DNA of 64,000 bases from Roseburia sp. CAG:10041_57 (GTDB lineage Bacteria > Bacillota > Clostridia > Lachnospirales > Lachnospiraceae): positions 1 through 64,000 of the forward strand of contig MNTL01000002.1 of NCBI GenBank assembly GCA_001916965.1, written 5' to 3'. Position 1 is the stretch's first letter, and each line of letters starts with the position of its first letter. The notes below the pieces were generated by a model, which was not told the origin of the DNA, did no database searches, and saw nothing but the letters and a program-made list of their open reading frames with translations. Positions 1 to 8,804 of this stretch are shown piece by piece. The position numbers and the translations under genes were made by a program.

Positions 1-66
1 TTATGCATGAAAATCACGAGTTTGCATGCGCCAAAATCAATGCAATTGATTTTGTGTGCATAAATT

Positions 67-98
67 GTTGCTGGAACGAGGTACGAGTGAACAGTAAC
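67..98 (-). repeat. 32-bp interspersed element, copy 1
   Basis: Read on the minus strand, this block matches 62724-62755 at 30 of 32 positions. Its ends are near-inverted copies (GTTACTG at one end, CAGCAAC at the other). The flanking bases 1-60 contain further short palindromes and may belong to a larger element that starts outside the window. Confidence 0.6.
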
Positions 99-138
99 AA
101 TCTATAAAAATGTTAACGATTTTTTCATATTTATAATC

Positions 139-167
139 TTGTTATGTAACTTTAGTTACTGTATAAT
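139..167 (+). promoter_or_regulatory. Promoter of citrate synthase gene
   Basis: TTGTTA at 139-144, a 17-nt spacer and TATAAT at 162-167. The spacer holds the small inverted repeat GTAAC-ttta-GTTAC (146-159), which could be an operator or chance. Confidence 0.6.
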
Positions 168-263
168 AGATATAATCTATTGGTGCACATTGTGCGCTAT
201 CGCAGCTGCTGTACGTTCTGTACGGTATAATCACATGTTTTTACAAAGAAAGGATGATATAGA

Positions 264-1697
264 TTGGGAAGAAAGAGTGAAGAAGCTATCAGAAACTTTA
301 CGCATAAATATTCACAGATCTGTGTAGATAATAATGCAATTAATCCGGAGCTGTTCAGCGAATATGGTGTAAAGAGAGGATTGCGTGATAAGAATGGTAA
401 GGGCGTATTGTCCGGATTGACTAATATTTCCATGATCAAATCGTCAGAAGAGATAGATGGTAAGAGCGTTCCCTGTGATGGTGAGTTATATTACAGAGGC
501 TATAATATCTTTGACCTTGTAAGAGGCTTTCAGGCAGATGGCAGATTTGGCTTTGATGAATGTGCATATCTTTTGCTCTTTGGTGATCTGCCGACAGCTG
601 ATCAGTTGATGGATTTTAAGAAGACACTTGCCTACAGCATGACATTACCTACGAACTTCGTAAGAGATGTTATCATGAAGGCACCCAGCCACGATATTAT
701 GAATTCTTTGACCAAGAGTGTGCTGACTCTTGCATCTTATGATGATAATGTATCCGATCTGTCATTAGACAATGTACTGAGACAGAGCCTGATGCTTATC
801 AGTGTATTTCCCATGTTATCTGTATACGGCTATCATGCTTATAACCATTATGAGTGTGATGACAGCTTATATATTCACAGACCAGACCCGACACTTTCCA
901 CAGCAGAGAACTTGCTCAGAATGTTAAGACCGGATAAATCCTATACGCCGACAGAGGCGAAGGTACTGGATGCAGCACTTGTATTACATATGGAACATGG
1001 CGGCGGTAATAACTCTACTTTTACGACCAGAGTTGTTACAAGTTCAGGCTCTGATACTTATTCTGTTATTGCAGCTGCATTGTCTTCCCTGAAAGGACCA
1101 AAACACGGTGGCGCTAATATCAAGGTAGTACAGATGATGGAAGACTTGCGCAGAAATGTGGAGGACACCACAGATGAAGATGCAGTACGTGCATATCTGT
1201 ACCGTCTGCTGAATAAGGAAGCTTTTGATAAAAGCGGATTGATCTATGGTATGGGGCATGCAGTATATTCTATTTCAGACCCAAGAGCCAAAGTATTCAA
1301 GAGCTTTGTAGAGAAGCTGGCTGATGAGAAGAAGCATCATAAAGACTTTGAACTGTATTCCATGATTGAACGTCTGGCACCGGAAGTAATTGCTGAGAAG
1401 TGCAGAATCTATAAGGGCGTTAGTGCAAACGTTGACTTTTACAGCGGCTTTGTATACAGTCTGCTGGGTATTCCGCTTGAATTGTATACACCTATCTTTG
1501 CAATCGCCAGAATCGTAGGCTGGAGCGCACATAGAATGGAAGAGCTGATTAATGTGGATAAGATTATCAGACCTGCATACAAGAGCATCGTGACATTGAA
1601 GCCTTATCAGACCTTGAAAGAGCGTTCCACACCGAAGCTGGATGCAGAAGATAAGAAAGTCTACAAAATCGGTATGCATGAGGATGGTGATAACTGA
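264..1697 (+). CDS. gltA: Citrate synthase
   Basis: Condenses acetyl-CoA with oxaloacetate to citrate in the cytoplasm, the entry to the oxidative branch of the TCA cycle; in anaerobes of this kind it mainly supplies 2-oxoglutarate and glutamate. The 477-residue protein shows the family's active-site blocks: HGGGNNST at about residue 245, GMGHAVY followed by DPR at about 330-340, and NVDFYSG with the catalytic Asp at about 391. The start is a TTG at 264, with AAAGGA ending nine bases before it; no in-frame ATG fits as well. It stands alone behind its own promoter, with 160 bases before ftsH. A 2-methylcitrate synthase role cannot be excluded from sequence alone, but no prp genes are nearby. 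Confidence 0.93.
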   Translation: MGRKSEEAIRNFTHKYSQICVDNNAINPELFSEYGVKRGLRDKNGKGVLSGLTNISMIKSSEEIDGKSVPCDGELYYRGYNIFDLVRGFQADGRFGFDECAYLLLFGDLPTADQLMDFKKTLAYSMTLPTNFVRDVIMKAPSHDIMNSLTKSVLTLASYDDNVSDLSLDNVLRQSLMLISVFPMLSVYGYHAYNHYECDDSLYIHRPDPTLSTAENLLRMLRPDKSYTPTEAKVLDAALVLHMEHGGGNNSTFTTRVVTSSGSDTYSVIAAALSSLKGPKHGGANIKVVQMMEDLRRNVEDTTDEDAVRAYLYRLLNKEAFDKSGLIYGMGHAVYSISDPRAKVFKSFVEKLADEKKHHKDFELYSMIERLAPEVIAEKCRIYKGVSANVDFYSGFVYSLLGIPLELYTPIFAIARIVGWSAHRMEELINVDKIIRPAYKSIVTLKPYQTLKERSTPKLDAEDKKVYKIGMHEDGDN

Positions 1698-1857
1698 GAG
1701 GATTCTGACTCCGACATCTTTTCAACAGAAATAAAGAAAAGATAACACGACCATTAAAACTTTATAATATTTTCCAATCGAGGGAAAATGACAGGAATTT
1801 AGGTGTATAATCAGAATATAACAAACCCAAATAAAGGAAGGAAGAAGGGAGCACGTT

Positions 1858-3684
1858 ATGAAAGAGGTCAAATCACCTAAGAAACCATTGATTTATTACT
1901 ATGGAGTCGCAATTCTTGTCATTTTCCTTTTTAATATGATAGTTTCACCATTGCTGATGAAAGGACAGATCAAGGAAGTTGATTATGGTACGTTTATGAG
2001 CATGATTGAGGACAAGAATATTGGAGAAGTCCAGATTGACGATTCCCAGATTGTGTTTACAGACAAGGATAATCAGCAGATCTATGAGACAGGAGCCATG
2101 AACGACCCGACACTGACACAGAGACTCTATGACTGCGGCGCCAAGTTTACCAAGGAAGTAGAACAGGCGGGTTCACCACTGTTGAATATTTTCCTGACCG
2201 TGATTCTGCCACTGTTGATCTTTATTGGGCTTGGGCAGTATATGAGCCGCAAGCTGATTGAGCAGGCAGGCGGCAAAGATGCTCTGAGCTTTGGCATGGG
2301 CAAGAGCAATGCCAAGGTGTATGTGCAGTCTACACAGGGTATTCATTTCAATGATGTAGCCGGTGAGGACGAAGCAAAGGAAAACTTAAAAGAAATCGTA
2401 GATTATCTGCATAATCCGGACAAATATACAGAGGTAGGTGCATCTATGCCAAAAGGCATTTTACTTGTAGGCCCTCCCGGAACCGGTAAAACAATGCTGG
2501 CTAAGGCAGTAGCCGGTGAAGCCAATGTACCTTTCTTCTCCATATCCGGTTCTGAATTCGTAGAGATGTTCGTTGGAATGGGCGCTTCCAAGGTACGTGA
2601 CCTGTTCAAACAGGCAAAGGAAAAGGCACCCTGTATTGTCTTTATTGATGAGATTGATGCAATCGGTAAGAAGAGAGATGGACAGATTGGCGGCAATGAT
2701 GAAAGAGAGCAGACCCTGAACCAGCTGCTGACAGAGATGGACGGATTTGAAGGCAATAATGGTGTTATGATTCTGGCTGCAACGAACAGACCGGAGTCAC
2801 TGGACCCTGCCCTGACCAGACCCGGACGATTTGACCGTCGTGTACCGGTTGAACTTCCTGACTTACAGGGGCGTGAAGCTATCCTTAAAGTGCATGCAAG
2901 AAAGATTAAGGTATCTGATGATGTGGATTTCCATACGATTGCACGTATGGCATCCGGTGCATCCGGTGCAGAGCTTGCCAATATTGTAAATGAAGCAGCA
3001 CTGAGGGCAGTTCGTGACAACCGTACAATCGTTACAGAGGCTGATCTGGAAGAAAGTATTGAAACAGTCATAGCCGGTTATCAGAAGAAGAATGCCGTTC
3101 TTTCCGAACAGGAGAGAAAGGTGGTATCCTATCATGAAATCGGACATGCACTGGTGGCTGCCATGCAGAGCCATTCTGCTCCTGTACAGAAGATTACGAT
3201 TATTCCAAGAACATCAGGAGCTTTAGGCTACACCATGCAGGTAGAGCAGGGAGATAAATACCTGATGACGAAGCAGGAGATTGAGAATAAGATTGCTACC
3301 TTTACCGGTGGCAGAGCAGCAGAGGAAGTTGTCTTTGGCGAGATTACAACAGGTGCTTCCAACGATATTGAACAGGCAACGAAGCTGGCAAGAGCCATGA
3401 TCACCAGATATGGCATGAGTGATTCCTTTGATATGACTGCAATGGAGACGGTAACGAATCAGTATCTGGGTGGAGATACATCCCTTGCATGCTCAGCAGA
3501 TACACAAAAAGAGATTGACCGTCAGGTGGTTGAGGTCATCAGGACACAGCATGAAAAGGCAAAGAAGATTCTGCAGGAGAACCGTACTAAACTGGATGAA
3601 CTGGCGCAGTATTTAATTGAAAAGGAAACAATTACAGGCGAAGAATTCATGGCAATCCTGGAGAAAGAAGGAGGTGCACAGTAA
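1858..3684 (+). CDS. ftsH: ATP-dependent zinc metalloprotease FtsH
   Basis: Membrane-anchored AAA+ protease that degrades misfolded membrane proteins and short-lived regulators. In order: an N-terminal membrane helix (about 12-34), a small extracytoplasmic domain, a second helix (about 107-127), the AAA module with Walker A GPPGTGKT (205-212) and Walker B FIDEIDAIG, the SRH arginines, and a zinc protease domain with HEIGH (426-430). The usual form is HEAGH; the Ile still fits HExxH. At 608 residues it is of normal length but lacks a long C-terminal tail. A good RBS (AGGAAGGAAG) precedes ATG 1858. The stop overlaps the next ATG by one base, so 3684-5029 is probably co-transcribed and translationally coupled. 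Confidence 0.96.
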   Translation: MKEVKSPKKPLIYYYGVAILVIFLFNMIVSPLLMKGQIKEVDYGTFMSMIEDKNIGEVQIDDSQIVFTDKDNQQIYETGAMNDPTLTQRLYDCGAKFTKEVEQAGSPLLNIFLTVILPLLIFIGLGQYMSRKLIEQAGGKDALSFGMGKSNAKVYVQSTQGIHFNDVAGEDEAKENLKEIVDYLHNPDKYTEVGASMPKGILLVGPPGTGKTMLAKAVAGEANVPFFSISGSEFVEMFVGMGASKVRDLFKQAKEKAPCIVFIDEIDAIGKKRDGQIGGNDEREQTLNQLLTEMDGFEGNNGVMILAATNRPESLDPALTRPGRFDRRVPVELPDLQGREAILKVHARKIKVSDDVDFHTIARMASGASGAELANIVNEAALRAVRDNRTIVTEADLEESIETVIAGYQKKNAVLSEQERKVVSYHEIGHALVAAMQSHSAPVQKITIIPRTSGALGYTMQVEQGDKYLMTKQEIENKIATFTGGRAAEEVVFGEITTGASNDIEQATKLARAMITRYGMSDSFDMTAMETVTNQYLGGDTSLACSADTQKEIDRQVVEVIRTQHEKAKKILQENRTKLDELAQYLIEKETITGEEFMAILEKEGGAQ

Positions 3685-4211
3685 TGAGGAGACGTTCTGA
3701 ATTTAACTGGATGGAGCTGCTGGAAGGAGTCTTGCTTATTCTGCTTGGCATATTCAGCTTTATCAGACCGGGCAGTGCACTGACTGGAGTGGTGATTCTC
3801 TATGGATTTATAGCCATGATAACAGGAATTGTGGATATTGTGCTGTATGTAAGAATTGAGAGACATACAGGCTTTGGTCCAACGATATCGCTGGTATCTG
3901 GTATACTCAGCGTTATGGCAGGTGTTATGCTTCTGTGCTATCCTGATGCAGGTACATGGATTCTTACCTTACTGATCCCGATATGGTTCATAGCACATTG
4001 CATCTCCAGACTCTCACATCTGAGGCTGCTTCGACTGCTGGCAGGAAGCTTCAGCTATTATTTTACACTGATTGTAAATATTATCGGTATCATTCTTGGA
4101 TGCCTGATGATCTGCAATCCATGGTTCACACTCATGTCAGTAGACTGGATCATCAGCCTGTATCTGGTACTGCTAGGTATAGACAGCGTGATGCTGGCAT
4201 GTCTTAAATAA
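3684..4211 (+). CDS. DUF308/HdeD-like membrane protein
   Basis: A 175-residue protein made almost entirely of hydrophobic helices (about six), with paired Gly-rich segments such as LLILLGIFSFIRPGSAL and GVMLLCYPDAG. The 'xGxxxLxxP' spacing is what the DUF308/HdeD family shows. No catalytic residues are visible and the function is unknown; E. coli HdeD is linked to acid resistance, but that role cannot be carried over here. It starts on the last base of the ftsH stop codon and ends the same way into the next gene, so the three are tightly coupled. Confidence 0.7.
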   Translation: MRRRSEFNWMELLEGVLLILLGIFSFIRPGSALTGVVILYGFIAMITGIVDIVLYVRIERHTGFGPTISLVSGILSVMAGVMLLCYPDAGTWILTLLIPIWFIAHCISRLSHLRLLRLLAGSFSYYFTLIVNIIGIILGCLMICNPWFTLMSVDWIISLYLVLLGIDSVMLACLK

Positions 4212-5029
4212 TGAGTGGAAGGGCATGGGATAATATGAGAAAAGGTATATTGTTCGGACTGTGTCTGATTATAGTAACATTGTGTATTGCTTATGGAATT
4301 ATTATAAAGGCAGCAGGTTCGGGAACAGGATTTTATATAATATGGTTTGTGATAGCGGCGGTATTGGCTGGACTTGGTGTAATCATACATTGGCAGTTAT
4401 GGAGCAGGATACCGTTTGGAATCCGTATTATAGCTATAGTATTGTGCGGTATTTTCCTGCTTTCATTTGTGATCATAGAAGGCTGTGTAGTCAGCCATAT
4501 GCATGATAAGGGTGAAGACGGACTTGATTATATCGTTGTCCTTGGTGCACAGATGCGACAGAATGGACCAAGCATTGTATTACAGTACAGACTGGATGAA
4601 GCGATAAAGTATCTGAATGATAATCCTGACACGATATGTATTGTTTCCGGTGGACAGGGCTATAATGAGCCATGTACGGAAGCACAGGGAATGGCAGAGT
4701 ATCTGGAGAAAAAGGGAGTTCCTAAAGTGCGGATTCTCATGGAGACAGAATCAACAACGACTGCGCAGAATATTTCTAACAGTATGCAGTATATCAGGGA
4801 AGGTGCCACAGTTGGAATTGTGACGAACAATTTCCATATGTTTCGTGCCCTTCAGATAGCAAAGAAACAGGGACTCACGCAGGTATGTGGAATTGCAGCG
4901 AAATCAAAGCCCTTGTATTTACTAAACAATATGTTAAGGGAATATCTGGCTGAGATAAAATACCTATTTCCTACTAAACCTATTCGTGTTATACTACAGA
5001 CTGAATCAAAAGATATCCATAGCAAGTAA
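4211..5029 (+). CDS. YdcF/SanA-type (DUF218) membrane protein
   Basis: 272 residues. The first about 90 residues form three membrane helices; the rest is a DUF218 domain beginning YIVVLGAQM and containing the conserved VSGGQGYNEP, ESTTTAQNI and VTNNFHMFRA segments. E. coli relatives (SanA, ElyC, YdcF) affect envelope integrity and peptidoglycan or lipid-carrier metabolism, but the reaction is not settled. The start overlaps the previous stop by one base. The downstream tcdA follows after only nine bases with an AAGGAGAA RBS, so it may share the transcript. Confidence 0.8.
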   Translation: MSGRAWDNMRKGILFGLCLIIVTLCIAYGIIIKAAGSGTGFYIIWFVIAAVLAGLGVIIHWQLWSRIPFGIRIIAIVLCGIFLLSFVIIEGCVVSHMHDKGEDGLDYIVVLGAQMRQNGPSIVLQYRLDEAIKYLNDNPDTICIVSGGQGYNEPCTEAQGMAEYLEKKGVPKVRILMETESTTTAQNISNSMQYIREGATVGIVTNNFHMFRALQIAKKQGLTQVCGIAAKSKPLYLLNNMLREYLAEIKYLFPTKPIRVILQTESKDIHSK

Positions 5030-5038
5030 GGAGAAATT

Positions 5039-5800
5039 ATGTTAGATCAGTTTTCAAGAACACAGTTATTAGTGGGGAAGGAAGCCATGGACCGCCTGGC
5101 GAACTCCAGAGTAGCCATATTTGGTATTGGAGGTGTAGGCGGCTATGTGGTAGAAGCTTTGGCAAGAAGCGGTGTAGGAACCCTTGACCTGATAGATGAT
5201 GATAAAATATGTCTGACCAATCTCAATCGTCAGATCATTGCAACCAGAAGCACCATAGGCAAGTATAAAGTAGATGTGGCGAAAGCAAGAGTACTGGACA
5301 TTAATCCCAAGGCGACAGTCAACACTTATCAGACATTCTATGTGCCGGAGACTGCAGGACAGTTTGACTTTTCCCAATATGATTATGTAGTGGATGCCAT
5401 AGACACTGTGACTGGTAAGATTAACCTGGTCATGCAGGCGCAGCAGACCAATACGCCGATTATCAGTTCCATGGGAGCTGGCAACAAGATGGATCCGACG
5501 GCATTTAGAGTGGCAGATATCTATAAGACCAGTGTCTGTCCGCTGGCAAAAGTCATGCGCAGGGAGCTCAAGAAGAGAGGTGTTAAGAAATTAAAGGTGG
5601 TATATTCTGAGGAAAAGCCATTAACACCTATAGAGGATGAGGCAATCAGCTGTAAATCCCACTGTGTATGTCCTCCAGGAACAGTGCGAAAATGTACACA
5701 GAGAAGACAGGTGCCGGGCAGTAATGCCTTTGTTCCTTCAGTTGTTGGACTTATCATTGCAGGAGAGGTTATTAAGGACCTGGTTCACTTTGAAGCATAA
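5039..5800 (+). CDS. tcdA: tRNA threonylcarbamoyladenosine dehydratase
   Basis: E1-like ThiF/HesA-fold enzyme that uses ATP to cyclise t6A37 in ANN-decoding tRNAs to ct6A. The 253-residue protein has the nucleotide-binding FGIGGVGGYVVEALARSG (about 28-45), the DDDKICLTNLNRQ strand-turn, the VVDAIDTVTGKI core, and the TcdA-specific tail CVCPPGTVRKCTQRRQVPGS with paired cysteines. The length and the tail separate it from ThiF and MoeB. It follows the YdcF-like gene by nine bases and is succeeded by a strong promoter for a new unit. Confidence 0.9.
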   Translation: MLDQFSRTQLLVGKEAMDRLANSRVAIFGIGGVGGYVVEALARSGVGTLDLIDDDKICLTNLNRQIIATRSTIGKYKVDVAKARVLDINPKATVNTYQTFYVPETAGQFDFSQYDYVVDAIDTVTGKINLVMQAQQTNTPIISSMGAGNKMDPTAFRVADIYKTSVCPLAKVMRRELKKRGVKKLKVVYSEEKPLTPIEDEAISCKSHCVCPPGTVRKCTQRRQVPGSNAFVPSVVGLIIAGEVIKDLVHFEA

Positions 5801-5809
5801 CTGTTATCA

Positions 5810-5838
5810 TTGACAAAATTTTAACTAATTTATATAAT
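5810..5838 (+). promoter_or_regulatory. Promoter of the ABC uptake operon
   Basis: TTGACA (5810-5815), 17-nt spacer, TATAAT (5833-5838): a full consensus housekeeping promoter. It leaves a leader of about 110 nt before ATG 5956. The leader has pairable blocks (GTGGTTCT against AGGAAC), but I could not match it to a known riboswitch class. Confidence 0.8.
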
Positions 5839-5955
5839 AGAAATGAGACCGGGAAGGCTTGTGGTTCTACACAGGAACTGACTGGAATCATATAAAAATC
5901 TGACGGACAAAGACTGGGTGTCAAGGCGCTCATTCTGCGTGGAAAGGAAAAGAAA

Positions 5956-6960
5956 ATGATGGAAAAAGTAATGCGTAAAGTAACTGCTGTTGCTTTGTCT
6001 TTTGCAATGATGGGGGCACTGCTTACAGGCTGCGGTTCCGGCAAGGCAGAAGAGAAGGTTACAGTGAAAGTGGGTGCGCTAAAAGGCGCTACAACATTGG
6101 GACTTCTGCCGCTTGAGGATAAAGCAGCCAATGGGGAAGCCGGTGAGAACTATGAATTCAGCATGATGACAGCAGCGGATGAACTGCTTCCCATGATGAT
6201 TAAGGGTGAGCTGGATATTGCGCTCCTGCCATCCAATGTGGCAAGTATCCTGTATCAGAAGACCAATGGCGGTGTGACTGTTATAGATATCAATACACTT
6301 GGCGTATTATATATGGTATCCGGAGATTCTTCCATTACAGGAGTGGAGGATCTTGAAGGCAGGACAATCTATCTGACAGGTAAGGGAACAACACCTGATT
6401 ATGTGCTTCATTATATATTAAGTGGAAATGGCATGGATGCAGACAGTGACTGCACACTGGAATACAAATCAGAAGCAACAGAAGTAGCAGCTCTTCTGGC
6501 AGAGAACCCGGATGCAATAGGACTGCTTCCGCAGCCTTTTGTAACAGCTGCATGTGCGCAGAATGATGCCTTATCGGTTATTCTGGATATGAATGCAGAA
6601 TGGGAGAAACTGCAGGGAGAAGACGGAAGCCGTCTGGTTACAGGTGTTACCGTTGTCAGAAATGAATTCCTGCAGGAGCATGAGAATGCGGTAGTTACTT
6701 TTATGGAAGAACATCAGGCAAGCGCACAGAGCATGAATTCAGATGTGGAGAACGGTGCAAAGCTTGCAGCAGCATCAGAGATCATTGCCAAGGAGCCTAT
6801 TGCACTCAAGGCTATTCCCAAGTGCAACATTACCTATATAGATGGCGCTGATATGAAACAGGCTTTGTCGGGTTATCTTGAAGTTTTGTATGAGCAGAAT
6901 CCAGAATCAATTGGTGGAGCCCTTCCTGGGGATGATTTCTATTACGTTTCACAGAAATAA
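5956..6960 (+). CDS. ABC transporter substrate-binding lipoprotein (NMT1/SsuA-like)
   Basis: Predicted lipoprotein: positively charged start, hydrophobic stretch and lipobox LLTGC with Cys26 as the lipidation site. The mature part has the two-lobed periplasmic-binding fold of the NMT1/SsuA/TauA group (VKVGALKGATTLGLLPL, ELDIALLPSNVAS, LEGRTIYLTGKGTTPDYVLHYIL). Family members bind thiamine precursors, alkanesulfonates, nitrate and similar small molecules; the ligand here is unknown. The fused permease/ATPase starts nine bases after its stop, so they form one importer. A TM1266-like gene follows the importer, which hints at a link to hydrogenase or metal-cofactor metabolism (inference). Confidence 0.82.
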   Translation: MMEKVMRKVTAVALSFAMMGALLTGCGSGKAEEKVTVKVGALKGATTLGLLPLEDKAANGEAGENYEFSMMTAADELLPMMIKGELDIALLPSNVASILYQKTNGGVTVIDINTLGVLYMVSGDSSITGVEDLEGRTIYLTGKGTTPDYVLHYILSGNGMDADSDCTLEYKSEATEVAALLAENPDAIGLLPQPFVTAACAQNDALSVILDMNAEWEKLQGEDGSRLVTGVTVVRNEFLQEHENAVVTFMEEHQASAQSMNSDVENGAKLAAASEIIAKEPIALKAIPKCNITYIDGADMKQALSGYLEVLYEQNPESIGGALPGDDFYYVSQK

Positions 6961-6968
6961 GAGAATGT

Positions 6969-8297
6969 ATGTGTAGAAAAATATATATTATTTTGGGCTG
7001 GATCTTTGCATGGCAGGTGTTAAGCTGGCTGGTGAATAACCCCATTCTTCTGGCAGGACCTTTGGAGACCGGGAAAGCACTGCTGGATAATATTGTCATG
7101 CCAAGCTTCTGGAAAACAGTAAGTTATTCCCTGCTGCGTATTGCAGCAGGATTCTTTGCGGGCGTTGGTGTTGGGCTTGTATTGGCTTGCGCCAGTGCCC
7201 GTTTTCCTATCATAGAAGAGATATTTTCACCGGTATTATCATTAATCAAGGCAGTGCCAGTGGCATCTTTTGTTGTGCTTTTTCTCATCTGGTGGCATTC
7301 AGACATGCTTTCCACTGCAATCAGCTTCTGCGTGGTGCTGCCCAATATCTATATCAGTACTCTGGAGGGCATTCGCAGCACAGATCACAGACTTCTGGAA
7401 ATGGCACAGGTATTCAGATGGAGTCCACGGGACAGATTTTTCTATATATATCGTCCGGCTCTGAAGCCTTTTCTTGACAGCAGTATCAAAGTCTCTGTAG
7501 GGCTTGGCTGGAAGTCGGGAGTAGCGGCTGAAGTAATCGGAACTCCGGCTTTTTCCATAGGAGAGCGGTTATATATGTCCAAAATCTATCTGGAGACGGC
7601 AGATGTGCTGGCATGGACTGCTGTGACCATTGCCCTGAGTGTACTATCAGAGAAGGCGTTATTGTGGGCATGGGAGAGATTTTGCAAATGGGAGCCTGAC
7701 TGTCGTGGGGCAGGGATGTCTGATTTATCCTGTAAGCCGCAGCAAAAGGCATTGCGGCTGGAGCATGTCTGCAAAAGTTATGGGGGGCAGCAGATACTGA
7801 ATGACTTTTGCGCAGCATATGATAGAGGAAGTACAACATATTTTACGACACCATCAGGCAGCGGCAAAACCACGTTGTTTCGTATGATTGCCGGACTGGA
7901 GAAGCCGGATGCAGGAGAGATATCCTGTGGGGGCAGTGTGGCGATGGTATTTCAGGAAGACAGGCTGTGTGAAGAATACAGTGCTTTGAAGAATGTAGAG
8001 ATGATTACCGGAGACAGGAACAGAGCCAGAGAGCATCTGCTGTGTCTGCTGGAAGAAGGAGATATTACAAGACCATGTAAGGAACTGAGCGGAGGCATGA
8101 AACGCAGAGTTGCGATTGCCAGAGCCTTTGCATCACAAAGTGATATCTTACTACTGGATGAACCCTTTACAGGTCTGGATCAGGATACAATGCAGCGTGT
8201 GCAGTGTTATATGGAACAATATCGGAAGGAACGTACGCTTCTGATTGCGACACATATCGGACAGAATGTGCAGACAGTTGAAAGGTGTGGGGATTAA
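6969..8297 (+). CDS. Fused ABC permease-ATPase of the importer
   Basis: One 442-residue frame carries both membrane and motor parts. Residues about 1-245 are a SsuC/TauC-like permease with five to six helices and an EAA-type loop (EMAQVFRWSPRDRFFYIYRPAL). From about 258 there is a compact ATPase: LRLEHVCKSYGG, P-loop, Q-loop MVFQED, signature LSGGMKRRVAIARAFA, Walker B DILLLDEPFTGLD, and H-loop IATHIGQ. The P-loop reads TPSGSGKTT, so the first Gly of GxxGxGKT is Thr. An internal ATG with a GGGGCAGGG in front (near 7717) could start a separate ATPase, but no stop divides the parts. The permease and ATPase are normally separate genes, so this is a true fusion or a recent in-frame join. Confidence 0.83.
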   Translation: MCRKIYIILGWIFAWQVLSWLVNNPILLAGPLETGKALLDNIVMPSFWKTVSYSLLRIAAGFFAGVGVGLVLACASARFPIIEEIFSPVLSLIKAVPVASFVVLFLIWWHSDMLSTAISFCVVLPNIYISTLEGIRSTDHRLLEMAQVFRWSPRDRFFYIYRPALKPFLDSSIKVSVGLGWKSGVAAEVIGTPAFSIGERLYMSKIYLETADVLAWTAVTIALSVLSEKALLWAWERFCKWEPDCRGAGMSDLSCKPQQKALRLEHVCKSYGGQQILNDFCAAYDRGSTTYFTTPSGSGKTTLFRMIAGLEKPDAGEISCGGSVAMVFQEDRLCEEYSALKNVEMITGDRNRAREHLLCLLEEGDITRPCKELSGGMKRRVAIARAFASQSDILLLDEPFTGLDQDTMQRVQCYMEQYRKERTLLIATHIGQNVQTVERCGD

Positions 8298-8298
8298 G

Positions 8299-8553
8299 AT
8301 GGAGACAAGAGTTGCGCTTATGGGAATTATCGTAGAGAATAAGGAGTCTGTGGCAGGACTGAATGCCCTGCTGCATGAATATGGTGACTATATAATAGGA
8401 AGAATGGGTGTGCCCTACCGGGAGAAGCATATGAACATTATCAGTGTCGTAATAGATGCGCCACAGGAGAAAATCAGCGCACTTTCAGGCAAGGTAGGCA
8501 TGCTTTCCGGTGTTGCCAGTAAGGTCATCTACAGCAGAAAAGAAAGTGATTAA
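8299..8553 (+). CDS. TM1266-like putative iron-only hydrogenase system regulator
   Basis: 84 residues: METRVALMGIIVENKESVAG, then IIGRMGVPYRE and INIISVV-like strands ending GVASKVIYSRK. This beta-alpha-beta pattern (ACT/NikR-C-like) is that of the TM1266 family, named for co-occurrence with the Hyd maturation genes. Frames run further upstream, but ATG 8299 is favoured: it lies two bases after the previous stop and has GGTGTGGGG just upstream. It probably senses a small ligand and acts as an oligomer. No hydrogenase or HydEFG gene is in the window, so the link rests on family knowledge only. Confidence 0.75.
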   Translation: METRVALMGIIVENKESVAGLNALLHEYGDYIIGRMGVPYREKHMNIISVVIDAPQEKISALSGKVGMLSGVASKVIYSRKESD

Positions 8554-8615
8554 GAAAATAAAAAGTATATATTATATAAAAAAATTATGAAATACTTTCC
8601 TTTTTAAAATTGCTA

Positions 8616-8624
8616 TGCTATAAT
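8616..8624 (+). promoter_or_regulatory. Extended -10 promoter for trigger factor
   Basis: TGCTATAAT is a full extended -10 (TGn plus TATAAT at 8619-8624); the -35 region (TTTCCT) is poor, as is common with extended -10 sites. Transcription would leave a leader of about 175 nt before ATG 8805. Confidence 0.6.
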
Positions 8625-8695
8625 TGTAGAATGACTGTGAGTATGGGCGCATGTCAGTACGCCGTATATTTCACGATAGATTGATCAGAATGCAG

Positions 8696-8747
8696 GTAAC
8701 AGTTCAGGACAGGTTCGCATGTAACTATGGTAAGGCTGAATAGTTAC
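8696..8747 (+). repeat. Short relative of the GTAAC...GTTAC leader element
   Basis: Inside the tig leader, GTAACAGTTCAG and CTGAATAGTTAC bracket 52 bases, giving inverted ends like those of the larger elements at 17650, 22492 and 40697. The interior is not alignable, so this may be a degenerate or minimal member. Confidence 0.45.
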
Positions 8748-8804
8748 AGATGCGTTATGTGAATCACCAAGGTGAAAATAATTTCTAGGAGGAAAAGAGA
8801 AGAA

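Noticed and set aside
2403..3071. Long minus-strand open frame (222 codons) opposite ftsH
   Set aside because: It is a shadow of the highly biased ftsH codons, with no RBS, no recognisable motif and an odd Ser-rich composition.
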